Source: Qiania dongpingensis
GTDB lineage: Bacteria > Bacillota > Clostridia > Lachnospirales > Lachnospiraceae
Length of the DNA: 64,000 bases
Assembly (NCBI RefSeq): GCF_014337195.1
Contig: NZ_CP060634.1
Coordinates: 2,852,001-2,916,000 of the forward strand
Direction of reading: 5' to 3'
The first letter of the stretch is position 1; every line of letters begins with the position of its first letter. Positions 44,805 through 54,688 of the stretch are shown here, piece after piece. The translations under genes and the position numbers were made by a program. The notes under the pieces are model-generated. The model was not told the origin of the DNA and made no database searches. It worked only from the letters and a program-made list of their open reading frames with translations.

Positions 44805-45932
44805 GTGGAAAAAGGAAAGTTTAGTGAAGATTTACTGAAACTTGTAGAACTGGGTAAGAGCAAGAAGTCCACTCTGGATATGAATGATATCAATGACTTT
44901 TTCGCGGGAGCGGATCTGACCGTTGAGCAGATTGAAGATATCATTACATACCTCGAGAACAATGGGATAGACGTACTGCGCGTGATGAATGATGAACTGA
45001 CCATCGATGAAGACATGGTCCTGGACGCGGATGATGACGCTTTCACATTGGAAGAAGAAGAGGAAGAAGAGATTGACTTGGATGCCATTGATTTTCTGGA
45101 TGGCATCGGTACGGAAGATCCGGTTCGGATGTATCTGAAGGAAATTGGCACAGTCCCGCTGTTGACGGCAGAAGAAGAACTGAAACTGGCGAAACGAAAG
45201 GCGGAAGGAGACCAGGTGGCGAAGGAACGTCTGATCGAGGCGAACCTGAGGCTGGTGGTCAGCATTGCTAAACGCTATACGGGCCGCGGTATGAGCTTTC
45301 TGGATCTGGTCCAGGAAGGAAACCTGGGGCTTATAAAGGGCGTTGAAAAATTTGATTATACAAAAGGGTACAAGCTCAGTACCTATGCGACGTGGTGGAT
45401 CCGGCAATCGGTGACAAGGGCGCTGGCAGATCAGGCCAGGACTATCCGTGTTCCGGTACATATGGTGGAAACCATCAACAAAATGTCGAAGATGCAGAGG
45501 AAGCTGACTCTTGAGCTGGGATATGAGCCCTCAGTGACCGAGCTGGCGGGCGCTCTGGATATGACGGAAGAGAAAGTCATGGAGATCATGCAGATTGCCA
45601 GAGAACCGGCCTCCTTGGAAACTCCCATCGGAGAAGAGGACGATTCCAATCTGGGGGATTTCGTTGCGGACAGCAATGCGGTCACACCAGAAGGAAATGT
45701 GGAATCTGTGATGCTCAGAGAACATATTGATACGCTTCTGGAGGATTTAAAGGAAAGGGAGCGCCAGGTCATCGTCCTGCGCTTCGGCTTGGAAGACGGG
45801 CATCCCCGTACTCTGGAGGAGGTTGGCAAGGAGTTCAATGTCACCAGGGAGCGCATCCGGCAGATAGAGGCGAAAGCCCTCAGGAAGCTGCGTAATCCTG
45901 TGAGGAGCAAGCGTATCAGAGATTTTCTGTAG
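44805..45932 (+). CDS. rpoD: Primary RNA polymerase sigma factor (SigA/RpoD)
   Basis: Housekeeping sigma factor of 375 residues. Region 1.1 (about 1-75) is followed by an acidic stretch with seven glutamates, region 1.2 ([16 protein letters not shown]), region 2 with the -10-binding helix ([19 protein letters not shown]), region 3 and region 4 with the -35-binding helix ([17 protein letters not shown]). The start is GTG behind AAAGGA. It has its own promoter and terminator and no dnaG partner in the window, unlike the common dnaG-rpoD order. Confidence 0.97.
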   Translation: MEKGKFSEDLLKLVELGKSKKSTLDMNDINDFFAGADLTVEQIEDIITYLENNGIDVLRVMNDELTIDEDMVLDADDDAFTLEEEEEEEIDLDAIDFLDGIGTEDPVRMYLKEIGTVPLLTAEEELKLAKRKAEGDQVAKERLIEANLRLVVSIAKRYTGRGMSFLDLVQEGNLGLIKGVEKFDYTKGYKLSTYATWWIRQSVTRALADQARTIRVPVHMVETINKMSKMQRKLTLELGYEPSVTELAGALDMTEEKVMEIMQIAREPASLETPIGEEDDSNLGDFVADSNAVTPEGNVESVMLREHIDTLLEDLKERERQVIVLRFGLEDGHPRTLEEVGKEFNVTRERIRQIEAKALRKLRNPVRSKRIRDFL

Positions 45933-45950
45933 AAGCAGGCAAAAGACCAA

Positions 45951-45985
45951 GCTGCCCGGAATGATCCGGGCAGCGTTTTGTTTCA
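45951..45985 (+). terminator. Intrinsic terminator after rpoD
   Basis: A perfect 10-bp stem GCTGCCCGGA (45951-45960) with TCCGGGCAGC (45965-45974), loop ATGA, then GTTTTGTTTC. Confidence 0.92.
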
Positions 45986-46019
45986 TTAGGAAAGTTTGAA
46001 ATTCAGAAAGGAATGGATC

Positions 46020-46652
46020 ATGAGAAACTATCAGAAGGAGCTTGACACACTCCTGGAGAGGATGAAGAAAGAGGCGCCGAGTCTGCTTCTGCACAGCTGC
46101 TGCGCGCCGTGCTCCAGCTATGTGCTGGAATATCTGTCCCGTTATTTCTCCATTACCGTTTTTTATTATAATCCCAATATCAGTCCGGAGGAGGAATACC
46201 GGAAGAGGGTGGAGGAGCAGAAGCGTCTGATCCGGGAGCTTTCAGAAAGAAGCGGCTCTTTTCCCATTGAGTTTGTGGAGGGGAGCTATGATCCGGATGC
46301 CTTTTACCAAATGGCCAAGGGGATGGAGCACGTCCCGGAGGGAGGCGAACGGTGCTTTGGCTGCTATGAACTCCGGCTCCGGCAGGCGGCTTCCATGGCT
46401 CGGAAGGGCGGATATGACTATTTTTGTACCACCTTGTCCATAAGCCCGCTTAAAAACGCCGGGAAGCTTATGGAGATCGGGGAGGCCCTGGCAGAGGAAT
46501 ATGGGGTTTCTTATCTGCCTTCCGATTTTAAAAAGCGGGAGGGATATAAGCGTTCCATAGAGCTTTCAAAGGAATTTGGCCTTTACCGGCAGAATTACTG
46601 CGGCTGTATTTTTTCTAAAAGGGAAGAAAGGGCGGGAAGCGTACCGAAATAA
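46020..46652 (+). CDS. queH: Epoxyqueuosine reductase QueH
   Basis: Catalyses the last step of queuosine synthesis in tRNA, reducing epoxyqueuosine; it is the non-QueG type. The 210-residue protein carries the family cysteines in LLHSCCAPCSSYV, ERCFGCYELRL and QNYCGC, which bind an iron-sulfur cluster and a second metal. The ATG at 46020 follows AGAAAGGA; the frame is open 24 bp further but without a ribosome site. No other queuosine genes adjoin it. Confidence 0.93.
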   Translation: MRNYQKELDTLLERMKKEAPSLLLHSCCAPCSSYVLEYLSRYFSITVFYYNPNISPEEEYRKRVEEQKRLIRELSERSGSFPIEFVEGSYDPDAFYQMAKGMEHVPEGGERCFGCYELRLRQAASMARKGGYDYFCTTLSISPLKNAGKLMEIGEALAEEYGVSYLPSDFKKREGYKRSIELSKEFGLYRQNYCGCIFSKREERAGSVPK

Positions 46653-46676
46653 AAACATGATCGGGGAGAATTGCAC

Positions 46677-46705
46677 TTTACACAGGGCAAGGAACGCGAT
46701 AGAAT
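46677..46705 (+). promoter_or_regulatory. Promoter of ackA
   Basis: TTTACA (46677-46682) and TAGAAT (46700-46705) at 17 bp, 60 bp before the ackA start. Confidence 0.65.
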
Positions 46706-46764
46706 AAAGATAATCTGTGTTTTTCACAAAAAAGAGGATTATTAATTTAGGAGGGTACAAATTC

Positions 46765-47958
46765 ATGAATGTATTGATTATCAATTGCGGAAGCTCTTCT
46801 CTGAAATATCAGCTGATTGATTCCGAAACAGAGCAGGTTCAGGCAAAGGGCCTGTGCGAGAGGATCGGCATAGACGGCCGTCTGATCTATCAGCCGGCAG
46901 GCGGGGAAAAAGAAGTGACAGAGGCGCCTATGCCCACTCATACAGAGGCGATTCAGATGGTTCTGGACGCGCTTGTAAACGCAAAGACCGGAGTTATGAA
47001 GTCCCTGGATGAGGTGGACGCCATCGGACACCGCGTGCTGCATGGCGGAGCGAAGATTACGGAGTCCTGTGTCATCGACCAGGCTGTTGTGGATGTCATC
47101 GAAGAGTGCTGTGATCTGGGCCCTCTCCATAATCCGGCCAACCTGAAAGGTATTTATGCCTGCCAGAAGCTGATGCCCGGAAAGCCCAATGTAGCAGTTT
47201 TTGATACGGCTTTCCACCAGACGATGCCCACCAAAGCGTTTATGTATGGACTTCCCTACGAATATTATGAGAAATACCATATCCGGAAATATGGGTTCCA
47301 TGGAACCTCCCACAGCTTTGTGTCCAAAGAGACGATTAAATTCCTCGGCCTCGATGCGGATAATTCCAAGGTCATTGTCTGCCATTTGGGCAACGGCGCG
47401 TCCATCAGTGCAGTGAAAAACGGTAAATGTGTGGATACCAGCATGGGCCTGACTCCATTGGAGGGACTTGTGATGGGAACGCGCTCCGGCGATATCGATC
47501 CGGCTGTGGTAGAATATATCTGCAATAAAGAGAATAAGACAGTCAGTGAGATGCTGAATATCCTGAATAAGAAATCAGGCGTATTCGGCCTGACCAAAGG
47601 CCTCTCCAGCGACTTCCGCGATCTGGAGGAAGCCATGGCAGACGGCAATCAGCTGGCGGCAGACGCCATCGATATTTTCTGTTACCGCGTGGCTAAGATA
47701 GTAGGCTCTTATGTGGCTGCCATGAACGGTGTGGATGCCATTGCGTTTACGGCCGGCATTGGCGAGAACGCTCCTCTGATCCGTGAAAAGGTATGTGAAT
47801 ATCTCGGATACCTGGGCGTAAAGATCGATGCGGCAAAGAATAACAGCCGTGGCAAAGAAGTGGTGATTTCTGCAGACGATTCAGCAAAGAAGGTCGCTGT
47901 GGTGCCCACCAACGAAGAACTGGCGATCATGAGAGAGACAGTGGCTCTTGTAAAATAA
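46765..47958 (+). CDS. ackA: Acetate kinase
   Basis: Makes ATP from acetyl phosphate, releasing acetate, the main energy step of acetate-forming fermentation. The 397-residue protein has both family signatures: VLIINCGSSSLKYQL at the N-terminus and KYGFHGTSHSFVS. The catalytic-site segments TAFHQTMP and LGNGASISAV are also present. RBS GGAGGG. No pta gene is next to it here; pta may lie elsewhere. A terminator follows. Confidence 0.98.
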   Translation: MNVLIINCGSSSLKYQLIDSETEQVQAKGLCERIGIDGRLIYQPAGGEKEVTEAPMPTHTEAIQMVLDALVNAKTGVMKSLDEVDAIGHRVLHGGAKITESCVIDQAVVDVIEECCDLGPLHNPANLKGIYACQKLMPGKPNVAVFDTAFHQTMPTKAFMYGLPYEYYEKYHIRKYGFHGTSHSFVSKETIKFLGLDADNSKVIVCHLGNGASISAVKNGKCVDTSMGLTPLEGLVMGTRSGDIDPAVVEYICNKENKTVSEMLNILNKKSGVFGLTKGLSSDFRDLEEAMADGNQLAADAIDIFCYRVAKIVGSYVAAMNGVDAIAFTAGIGENAPLIREKVCEYLGYLGVKIDAAKNNSRGKEVVISADDSAKKVAVVPTNEELAIMRETVALVK

Positions 47959-47987
47959 AGGTCAGATTGTGATAAAAAGATAAATGG

Positions 47988-48022
47988 CGAACTGCCGGCG
48001 GGGTTGGGCAGTTCGTCTTTTT
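47988..48022 (+). terminator. Intrinsic terminator after ackA
   Basis: CGAACTGCC (47988-47996) pairs with GGCAGTTCG (48007-48015), followed by TCTTTTTAT. Confidence 0.88.
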
Positions 48023-48121
48023 ATATCATAGGAAAGTGCGTTCCATGAAAGAAAAAACCACCGGGCAGGAAGCACACAAGGGAGGTTTGAAATTAACTGA
48101 CTATTCAATAAAAAGTTTTTA

Positions 48122-48150
48122 TTTACAAACGGAATAAATGATTGTATGAT
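48122..48150 (+). promoter_or_regulatory. Promoter of gltBD
   Basis: TTTACA (48122-48127) and TATGAT (48145-48150) at 17 bp. The resulting leader is about 155 nt. Confidence 0.72.
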
Positions 48151-48156
48151 AAAACA

Positions 48157-48277
48157 CAAGTTACTGATGTGTATAACTTCATAAATGAGAACGGAATCGC
48201 CATATTTTAAGTGGCACAACGGAGTGCTGTAGATACAGACAAAATTTAGTCTGTATCTGCTGTGCTCCTTTTCTTTT
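48157..48277 (+). promoter_or_regulatory. gltB leader with attenuator-like terminator
   Basis: A 20-bp stem, 19 positions of which can pair (48221-48240 with 48249-48268), is followed by TTTTCTTTT. It stands between the promoter and gltB, so transcription must read through it. Upstream in the leader are a GCCAT/GTGGC hairpin and GTTA/TAAC pairing. No known riboswitch or T-box signature was recognised. Control of glutamate synthesis by attenuation is inferred. Confidence 0.65.
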
Positions 48278-48310
48278 ATGAAGGCATTGCCGGAAGAGAG
48301 GAGACAGATT

Positions 48311-51300
48311 ATGGATAGAAAACAGGCGGTAAAAAACAAGCGGCGTCCCGGTTTGTATGATGAAAGCTTTGAGCATGACAATTGCGGCATAGGAGCTGTG
48401 GTGAACATTAAAGGAATCAAGACGCATCAGACCGTGGAAAATGCGCTGAAAATCGTTGAGAACCTGGAACACAGAGCCGGAAAAGATGCGGAGGGAAAGA
48501 CGGGTGACGGCGTGGGAATCCTGCTGCAAATTTCCCATAGGTTTTTTAAAAAAGCGGCGGCAGAGTGCGGTATCGCTCTGGGCGGAGAGAGAGAGTACGG
48601 TATAGGCATGTTCTTTTTTCCTCAGGATGAGCTAGCCAGGAACCAGGCCAGGAAGATGTTTGAAATCATAGTGGAAAAAGAAGGAATGGAATTCCTGGGA
48701 TGGCGAAAGCTTCCAACGAATTCTTCCATATTGGGAAAAAAGGCATTGGATTGTATGCCATGTATCGAACAATGTTTCATACAGAAACCGGAAGAAGTGG
48801 AAACAGGGGTGGATTTTGATCGGAAGCTTTATGTGGCCAGACGTGTATTTGAACAGAGTAACGATAATACCTATGTAGTCTCTTTGTCCAGCCGTACTAT
48901 TGTTTATAAAGGAATGTTTCTGGTGAAAGAGCTGCGCCTGTTTTTTGTGGATTTGCAGTCTCAGAATTTTGAATCCGCCATTGCCGTAGTCCATTCCAGA
49001 TTCAGTACAAATACCACTCCCAGCTGGATGCGCGCGCATCCTTATCGCCTGATCGTGCATAACGGAGAAATCAACACCATCCGCGGGAATGTGGACCGAA
49101 TGCTGGCCCGTGAGGAAAATATGGAATCTGAATTTACAAAGGAAGAAATGCTTAAGGTGGTTCCGGTGGTAAATCAATCGGGTTCAGATTCGGCCATGCT
49201 CGACAATACACTGGAGTTTCTTGTGATGAGTGGTATGGAACTGCCACTTGCCGTAATGATCACTATCCCGGAGCCCTGGGCTAATGATAAATATATGAGT
49301 CAGAAAAAAAAGGATTTCTATCAATATTATGCCACAATGATGGAACCTTGGGATGGGCCGGCTTCCATCGTGTTCAGCGACGGGGATATTTTAGGAGCGG
49401 TTCTGGACCGGAACGGCCTTCGCCCATCACGGTATTATGTTACGAATGACGGATATGTGATTCTTGCATCGGAAGTGGGAGCTCTGGAAATTCCGACGGA
49501 AAAAGTATCGAGAAAAGAGAGACTCCGGCCGGGAAAGATGCTTTTGATTGATACAGTCAGGGGCGAGGTGGTGGACGACGATACTCTGAAAGGCCGTTTT
49601 GTAGACAAAAAGCCCTATGGGGAATGGCTGGACAGCAATCTGGTAAAGCTTGGAAACCTTAAAATTCCCAATAAGAAGGTTCCCGGCTTTACAGAGGAAG
49701 AACGGGCAAAACTTCAGAAAGCATATGGATATACCTACGAACAGTATAAGACTATGATTCTTCCCATGGCCAGAGATGGAGCAGAGGCGGTATCCTCAAT
49801 GGGGGCAGACAGTCCGCTGGCGGTTCTTTCCAAGCAGCATCAGCCGCTGTTCAATTATTTTAAACAGTTATTCGCGCAAGTGACAAATCCGCCCATTGAC
49901 GCCATTCGGGAAGAAATTGTAACCTCTACGGCGGTATATATAGGATGTGACGGAAATCTTTTAAAGGAGGTTCCAGAAAACTGCAGGATTTTAAAGGTGA
50001 ACAACCCGATTCTCACCGATACGGATCTTTTGAAAATAAAAAATATGAAGATTCCCGGATTGAAGCCTGCGGTGATTCCTATTATCTATTATAAAAATAC
50101 GTCTTTAGAACGGGCAATCGACCATTTGTTTTTGGAAGTGGATCGGGCGCACAGGAACGGAGCGAATATTCTGATTCTTTCAGACAGGGGAATTGATGAA
50201 AATCATGTGCCGATTCCTTCTCTAATGGCCGTTTCCGCACTGCAGCAGCATTTGGTGAAGACCAAGAAGCGTACTTCCGTAGCCATGATCCTGGAAAGCG
50301 GGGAGCCCAGAGAAGTCCATCATTTTGCCACACTGCTGGGCTATGGGGCGTGTGCCATTAATCCATATCTTGCTCATGAATCTATTCATTATCTAATTGA
50401 ATCCGGTATGCTTGACAAGGATTATTATGCTGCGGTAGATGATTATAATCTGGCGGTCCTTCATGGCATTGTGAAAATTGCCTCTAAAATGGGGATTTCT
50501 ACCATTCAATCCTATCAGGGGTCTCAGATTTTCGAGGCCATAGGCATCAGCAGAGAGGTGATAGACCGGTATTTTACCAATACAGTGAGCCGGGTGGGAG
50601 GAATCACTCTGAAGGATATCGCGGCGGATGTGGACGCCCTTCATTCGGCGGCCTTCGACCCTCTAGGCCTTCAAGTAGACCTAACCCTGGAAAGTGTGGG
50701 AAGCCATAAATCCCGTTCCGGAAAAGAAGAACATTTGTACAATCCCAAGACCATTCATCTCCTTCAGGAATCCACGAGGACAGGAGATTATGAGATGTTT
50801 AAGGAATATTCAGAGATGCTCCACGAAGAAAAGAACCCACTGAATCTTCGCGGGCTTCTGGATTTTAATTTCCCCCAAAAGGGTGTGTCGGTCGAAGCAG
50901 TGGAAAGTGTAGATTCCATTGTAAAGAGATTTAAGACAGGAGCCATGTCTTATGGATCTATTTCGCAGGAGGCCCACGAAACCCTGGCGCTGGCCATGAA
51001 CGCCATTCATGGAAAATCCAATACCGGCGAAGGCGGTGAAGCGCTGGAGCGTCTGGATACGAAGGGAGTGGCAGGGAAAGACTGCTGTTCGGCCATTAAA
51101 CAGGTGGCATCTGCCCGCTTTGGCGTGACATCCCGTTTTCTGGTAAGCGCGGATGAAATCCAGATAAAGATGGCGCAGGGGGCGAAACCGGGAGAAGGCG
51201 GACAGCTTCCCGGGAAAAAGGTCTATCCGTGGGTAGCGAAAACAAGACATTCCACTCCGGGCGTGAGTCTGATCTCTCCCCCGCCCCATCACGATATCTA

Positions 51301-52885
51301 TTCCATAGAGGATTTGGCACAGTTGATCTATGATTTAAAAAATGCCAATAAAAATGCCAGAATCTCTGTAAAGCTGGTATCGGAAGCAGGTGTGGGGACG
51401 GTGGCGGCAGGAGTGGCGAAAGCCGGCGCTCAGGTTATCTTGATATCCGGATTCGACGGCGGAACCGGTGCTGCGCCCAGAAATTCCATTTATAATGCAG
51501 GACTTCCTTGGGAACTGGGGCTTTCGGAGACTCATCAGACTCTGATCATGAATGATTTGCGGGATAAGGTGATCCTGGAGACAGACGGAAAGCTGATGAA
51601 TGGCCGTGACGTGGCGGTAGCCGCAATGCTTGGCGCGGAGGAATTTGGATTTGCAACTGCGCCTCTGGTGACCATGGGATGTGTTATGATGAGAGTGTGC
51701 AGCTTGGATACCTGCCCGGTGGGAGTGGCTACTCAGAATCCAAAGCTGAGAAAAAGATTTCGAGGAAAACCGGAATATGTCATCAATTTTATGAAATTTG
51801 TTGCCCAGGAGCTTCGTGAATACATGGCTAAACTGGGGGTCTGCACTGTGGATGAGCTGGTGGGACGGACTGACCTTCTGAAAATGAAGCGGGAATTTGA
51901 TTTTGAACGTGCCGCAACTGTGGATTTATCGGCGATTCTTAACAATCCCTATGTGGGATACAAATTGGCCGGTTATCATAAGAAAAAAGAATATGATTTT
52001 ATGCTTAAGAAAACGGCCGATGAGAGAGTATTGATGAAGAAGCTCCTGCCGGCACTGGAGATGGGACAGAAAAAGAGTATTGAAATAGATATTAAAAATA
52101 CGGACAGAACCTTTGGCACCATTTTTGGCTCGGAGATCACAAGACGCTGTCCGGAGGGACTGCCGGAAGATTCTTTTATTATAAAATGCAGCGGCAGCGG
52201 AGGACAAAGCTTTGGGGCGTTTATTCCTTCCGGTCTCACATTGGAGGTGGCGGGCGACAGCAACGACTATTTTGGAAAGGGGCTTTCCGGCGGTAAATTG
52301 ATTATCTATCCTCCTCAAGGCGCACGCTTTTCGGCAGAGGACAATATCATCATCGGAAATGTGGCTCTGTATGGCGCCACGGGTGGAAAAGCCTATATTA
52401 ACGGTCTGGCAGGAGAGCGTTTCTGTGTCCGTAATTCAGGCGCCTCCGCCGTGGTGGAAGGCGTAGGGGATCACGGCTGTGAATACATGACAGGAGGCCG
52501 TGTCGTGGTCCTTGGGAAAACGGGAAAGAATTTTGCGGCAGGTATGAGCGGAGGGATTGCCTATGTATTGGATGAGGCAAATGATCTGTATCGCAGACTC
52601 AACAGGGAGATGGTCTCCATGGAAGAACTGACGAATAAATATGATGTTCTGGAATTGAAGAAAATGATCCAGGATCATGTGGCTTATACAAATTCTGCCA
52701 GAGGAAAGAAAATACTGGACCATTTTGGGGAGTATCTGCCTCGGTTTAAAAAGATAATACCATATGACTATAAACGTATGCTCAATACTATCATACAGAT
52801 GGAAGAAAAGGGACTCAGCAGCGAGCAGGCGCAGATAGAAGCGTTCTTTGTGAACGCAAAGGGCGATGAGGAAGGAGGACATTGA
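48311..52885 (+). CDS. gltB: Glutamate synthase, large subunit
   Basis: Forms two glutamates from glutamine and 2-oxoglutarate. The 1524-residue protein contains an N-terminal class II amidotransferase with nucleophile Cys25 (HDNCGIGAVV) after a 24-residue propeptide, a central domain, the FMN-binding synthase domain (about 850-1200) with 3Fe-4S cysteines in GCVMMRVCSLDTCPVG, and the C-terminal GXGXG beta-helix domain. The ATG used follows GAGAGGAGA; an upstream ATG lies in the terminator's tail. gltD follows after 1 bp. Confidence 0.97.
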   Translation: MDRKQAVKNKRRPGLYDESFEHDNCGIGAVVNIKGIKTHQTVENALKIVENLEHRAGKDAEGKTGDGVGILLQISHRFFKKAAAECGIALGGEREYGIGMFFFPQDELARNQARKMFEIIVEKEGMEFLGWRKLPTNSSILGKKALDCMPCIEQCFIQKPEEVETGVDFDRKLYVARRVFEQSNDNTYVVSLSSRTIVYKGMFLVKELRLFFVDLQSQNFESAIAVVHSRFSTNTTPSWMRAHPYRLIVHNGEINTIRGNVDRMLAREENMESEFTKEEMLKVVPVVNQSGSDSAMLDNTLEFLVMSGMELPLAVMITIPEPWANDKYMSQKKKDFYQYYATMMEPWDGPASIVFSDGDILGAVLDRNGLRPSRYYVTNDGYVILASEVGALEIPTEKVSRKERLRPGKMLLIDTVRGEVVDDDTLKGRFVDKKPYGEWLDSNLVKLGNLKIPNKKVPGFTEEERAKLQKAYGYTYEQYKTMILPMARDGAEAVSSMGADSPLAVLSKQHQPLFNYFKQLFAQVTNPPIDAIREEIVTSTAVYIGCDGNLLKEVPENCRILKVNNPILTDTDLLKIKNMKIPGLKPAVIPIIYYKNTSLERAIDHLFLEVDRAHRNGANILILSDRGIDENHVPIPSLMAVSALQQHLVKTKKRTSVAMILESGEPREVHHFATLLGYGACAINPYLAHESIHYLIESGMLDKDYYAAVDDYNLAVLHGIVKIASKMGISTIQSYQGSQIFEAIGISREVIDRYFTNTVSRVGGITLKDIAADVDALHSAAFDPLGLQVDLTLESVGSHKSRSGKEEHLYNPKTIHLLQESTRTGDYEMFKEYSEMLHEEKNPLNLRGLLDFNFPQKGVSVEAVESVDSIVKRFKTGAMSYGSISQEAHETLALAMNAIHGKSNTGEGGEALERLDTKGVAGKDCCSAIKQVASARFGVTSRFLVSADEIQIKMAQGAKPGEGGQLPGKKVYPWVAKTRHSTPGVSLISPPPHHDIYSIEDLAQLIYDLKNANKNARISVKLVSEAGVGTVAAGVAKAGAQVILISGFDGGTGAAPRNSIYNAGLPWELGLSETHQTLIMNDLRDKVILETDGKLMNGRDVAVAAMLGAEEFGFATAPLVTMGCVMMRVCSLDTCPVGVATQNPKLRKRFRGKPEYVINFMKFVAQELREYMAKLGVCTVDELVGRTDLLKMKREFDFERAATVDLSAILNNPYVGYKLAGYHKKKEYDFMLKKTADERVLMKKLLPALEMGQKKSIEIDIKNTDRTFGTIFGSEITRRCPEGLPEDSFIIKCSGSGGQSFGAFIPSGLTLEVAGDSNDYFGKGLSGGKLIIYPPQGARFSAEDNIIIGNVALYGATGGKAYINGLAGERFCVRNSGASAVVEGVGDHGCEYMTGGRVVVLGKTGKNFAAGMSGGIAYVLDEANDLYRRLNREMVSMEELTNKYDVLELKKMIQDHVAYTNSARGKKILDHFGEYLPRFKKIIPYDYKRMLNTIIQMEEKGLSSEQAQIEAFFVNAKGDEEGGH

Positions 52886-52886
52886 G

Positions 52887-54374
52887 ATGGGGAAGCCTAC
52901 TGGTTTTTTGGAATATGAAAGAGAAACAGGAGAGGTGATGCCGCCGGAGGAAAGGGTTCGGAATTTCCGTGAATTTCACAGATCACTGCCGGTGAAAAGC
53001 CAGCGGCTTCAGGGAGCCAGATGTATGGATTGCGGTGTGCCGTTCTGTCAGTCCGGAGTACTGTTTAACGGAATGGTGTCGGGCTGCCCCTTACATAATC
53101 TGATTCCGGAATGGAATGATCTTGTTTATTGTGGGAACTGGGAGCAGGCCTATTATCGACTTCGCAAGACCAACAGCTTTCCAGAGTTCACCTGCCGGGT
53201 TTGCCCGGCTCCTTGTGAGGCGGCATGCACCTGCAACCTGGCAGGTCCGCCTGTTTCCATTAAAGAAAATGAGAGAAGCATCATAGAGACGGCATATGAA
53301 AACGGCTATGTGAAGCCAGAGCCTCCTAAAGTGAGGACAGGAAAACGTATCGCAGTTGTGGGTTCCGGGCCCTCTGGCCTTACCGCGGCAGATCTTTTAA
53401 ACAAAAGAGGACATCAGGTCACGGTCTTTGAAAGAAAGGACCGCGTCGGAGGATTACTCCGGTATGGGATTCCCAATATGAAACTGGAAAAATGGGTCAT
53501 TGACAGGAAAGTCGATATCATGGAAAAGGAAGGCGTGGAATTTGTGACTGGCGCCGATATCGGAGTGAACTATAAGGCCATTGATGTGATGAAGCAGTTC
53601 GACAGTGTGGTGCTTGCTTGCGGAGCCTCAAATCCAAGGGATATCAAGGCGCCGGGACGCGATTCCCGGGGTATTTATTTTGCGGTAGATTTTTTGGCAT
53701 CTACGACCAAGAGTTTGTTGGATTCCAATCTGGAAGATGAGAAATATATAAGTGCAAAAGGAAAAAAGGTCATGGTCATAGGAGGCGGAGATACTGGGAA
53801 CGATTGTGTGGGGACAGTCATCCGCCATGGCTGTGCGTCAGTCATTCAGTTGGAAATAATGCCGAAGCCGCCGGAAAAACGGCTTGACAGCAATCCATGG
53901 CCGGAATGGCCGAGGGTGTTGAAGACCGATTACGGACAGGAGGAGGCTATCGCCAGGTTTGGACATGATCCCAGGCTTTATCAGACCACGGTTAAGGAAT
54001 TTATTCCGGATGCCAAGGGAAACCTGAAGAAGGCCGTTCTTGTGAAGCTGGAAGGAAAGAAGGATTCGAAAAGCGGAAGGATGGCAATGGTTCCGGTGGA
54101 AGGCAGTGAAAAAGAAGTAGAAACGGATTTGGTATTGATTGCCGCCGGATTTTTGGGAAGTCAGGAATATGTCACAAAGGCTTTTGGGGTATCCGTTGAC
54201 GGAATGACGAACGTAAAGACGGAACCGGGAAAGCATCAGACAAACATCCGGCATGTTTTTGCCGCCGGTGATATGCACAGAGGACAGTCTTTGGTGGTGT
54301 GGGCCATACGGGAAGGACGTGAAGTGGCCAGAGAGGTGGATGAGAGCCTGATGGGGTATTCCAATCCGGTATAA
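52887..54374 (+). CDS. gltD: Glutamate synthase, small subunit
   Basis: Passes electrons from NAD(P)H via FAD and iron-sulfur clusters to GltB. The 495-residue flavoprotein has N-terminal cluster cysteines (ARCMDCGVPFC, CRVCPAPCEAACTC), an FAD loop AVVGSGPSGLTAADLL and an NAD(P)H loop VIGGGDTGNDCVG, ending with FAAGDMHRGQSLVVWAI. It begins just after the gltB stop with GGAGG inside gltB, so the subunits are co-translated. Together with citrate synthase it supports glutamate supply. Confidence 0.97.
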   Translation: MGKPTGFLEYERETGEVMPPEERVRNFREFHRSLPVKSQRLQGARCMDCGVPFCQSGVLFNGMVSGCPLHNLIPEWNDLVYCGNWEQAYYRLRKTNSFPEFTCRVCPAPCEAACTCNLAGPPVSIKENERSIIETAYENGYVKPEPPKVRTGKRIAVVGSGPSGLTAADLLNKRGHQVTVFERKDRVGGLLRYGIPNMKLEKWVIDRKVDIMEKEGVEFVTGADIGVNYKAIDVMKQFDSVVLACGASNPRDIKAPGRDSRGIYFAVDFLASTTKSLLDSNLEDEKYISAKGKKVMVIGGGDTGNDCVGTVIRHGCASVIQLEIMPKPPEKRLDSNPWPEWPRVLKTDYGQEEAIARFGHDPRLYQTTVKEFIPDAKGNLKKAVLVKLEGKKDSKSGRMAMVPVEGSEKEVETDLVLIAAGFLGSQEYVTKAFGVSVDGMTNVKTEPGKHQTNIRHVFAAGDMHRGQSLVVWAIREGREVAREVDESLMGYSNPV

Positions 54375-54434
54375 GGAAATCCGTTTTCCGCAGAGTCTCC
54401 GTCTTGAAAAAGTTATCTGATATGAGTACAATAA

Positions 54435-54554
54435 AAGCAAGATGATGGGAGGGATTTTGAGACCATCTACAAAAATGCCGACAGGGCCCTTTATGAGACG
54501 AAGGTTCACGGACGGAATGGTGTCGCCAGATATTGCCGGGAAATATACAGATAG
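54435..54554 (+). pseudogene. Remnant of a GGDEF diguanylate cyclase C-terminus
   Basis: These bases read GRDFETIYKNADRALYETK and then VHGRNGVARYCREIYR before a stop, matching the end of a GGDEF domain (a helix of the form YKNADxALYxAK followed by GRN). The frame is closed by a stop just upstream and no start or earlier domain is found, so this is a fragment about 39 codons long. It lies between gltD and a terminator hairpin. Confidence 0.8.
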
Positions 54555-54568
54555 GAGAAATGGCATTT

Positions 54569-54620
54569 AAGAAAGCCACAGCGCTTAAGCAAGCGGCTGC
54601 GGCTTTCTTATTTTTATTTT
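54569..54620 (+). terminator. Intrinsic terminator after the GGDEF remnant
   Basis: AAGAAAGCC (54569-54577) pairs with GGCTTTCTT (54601-54609), with an inner CAGC/GCTG pairing, followed by ATTTTTATTTT. It may have belonged to the lost gene and now ends gltBD transcripts. Confidence 0.88.
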
Positions 54621-54688
54621 CCTGAAAAGGTGTGACAGACCGGATGTTTTTGACATGATTAAGAAAAGAGGTTATGAGGAGGGAGCGT

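Noticed and set aside
48045..48137. 30-codon ORF between ackA and gltB
   Set aside because: Weak ribosome site, no recognisable protein features, and it runs into the gltB promoter.
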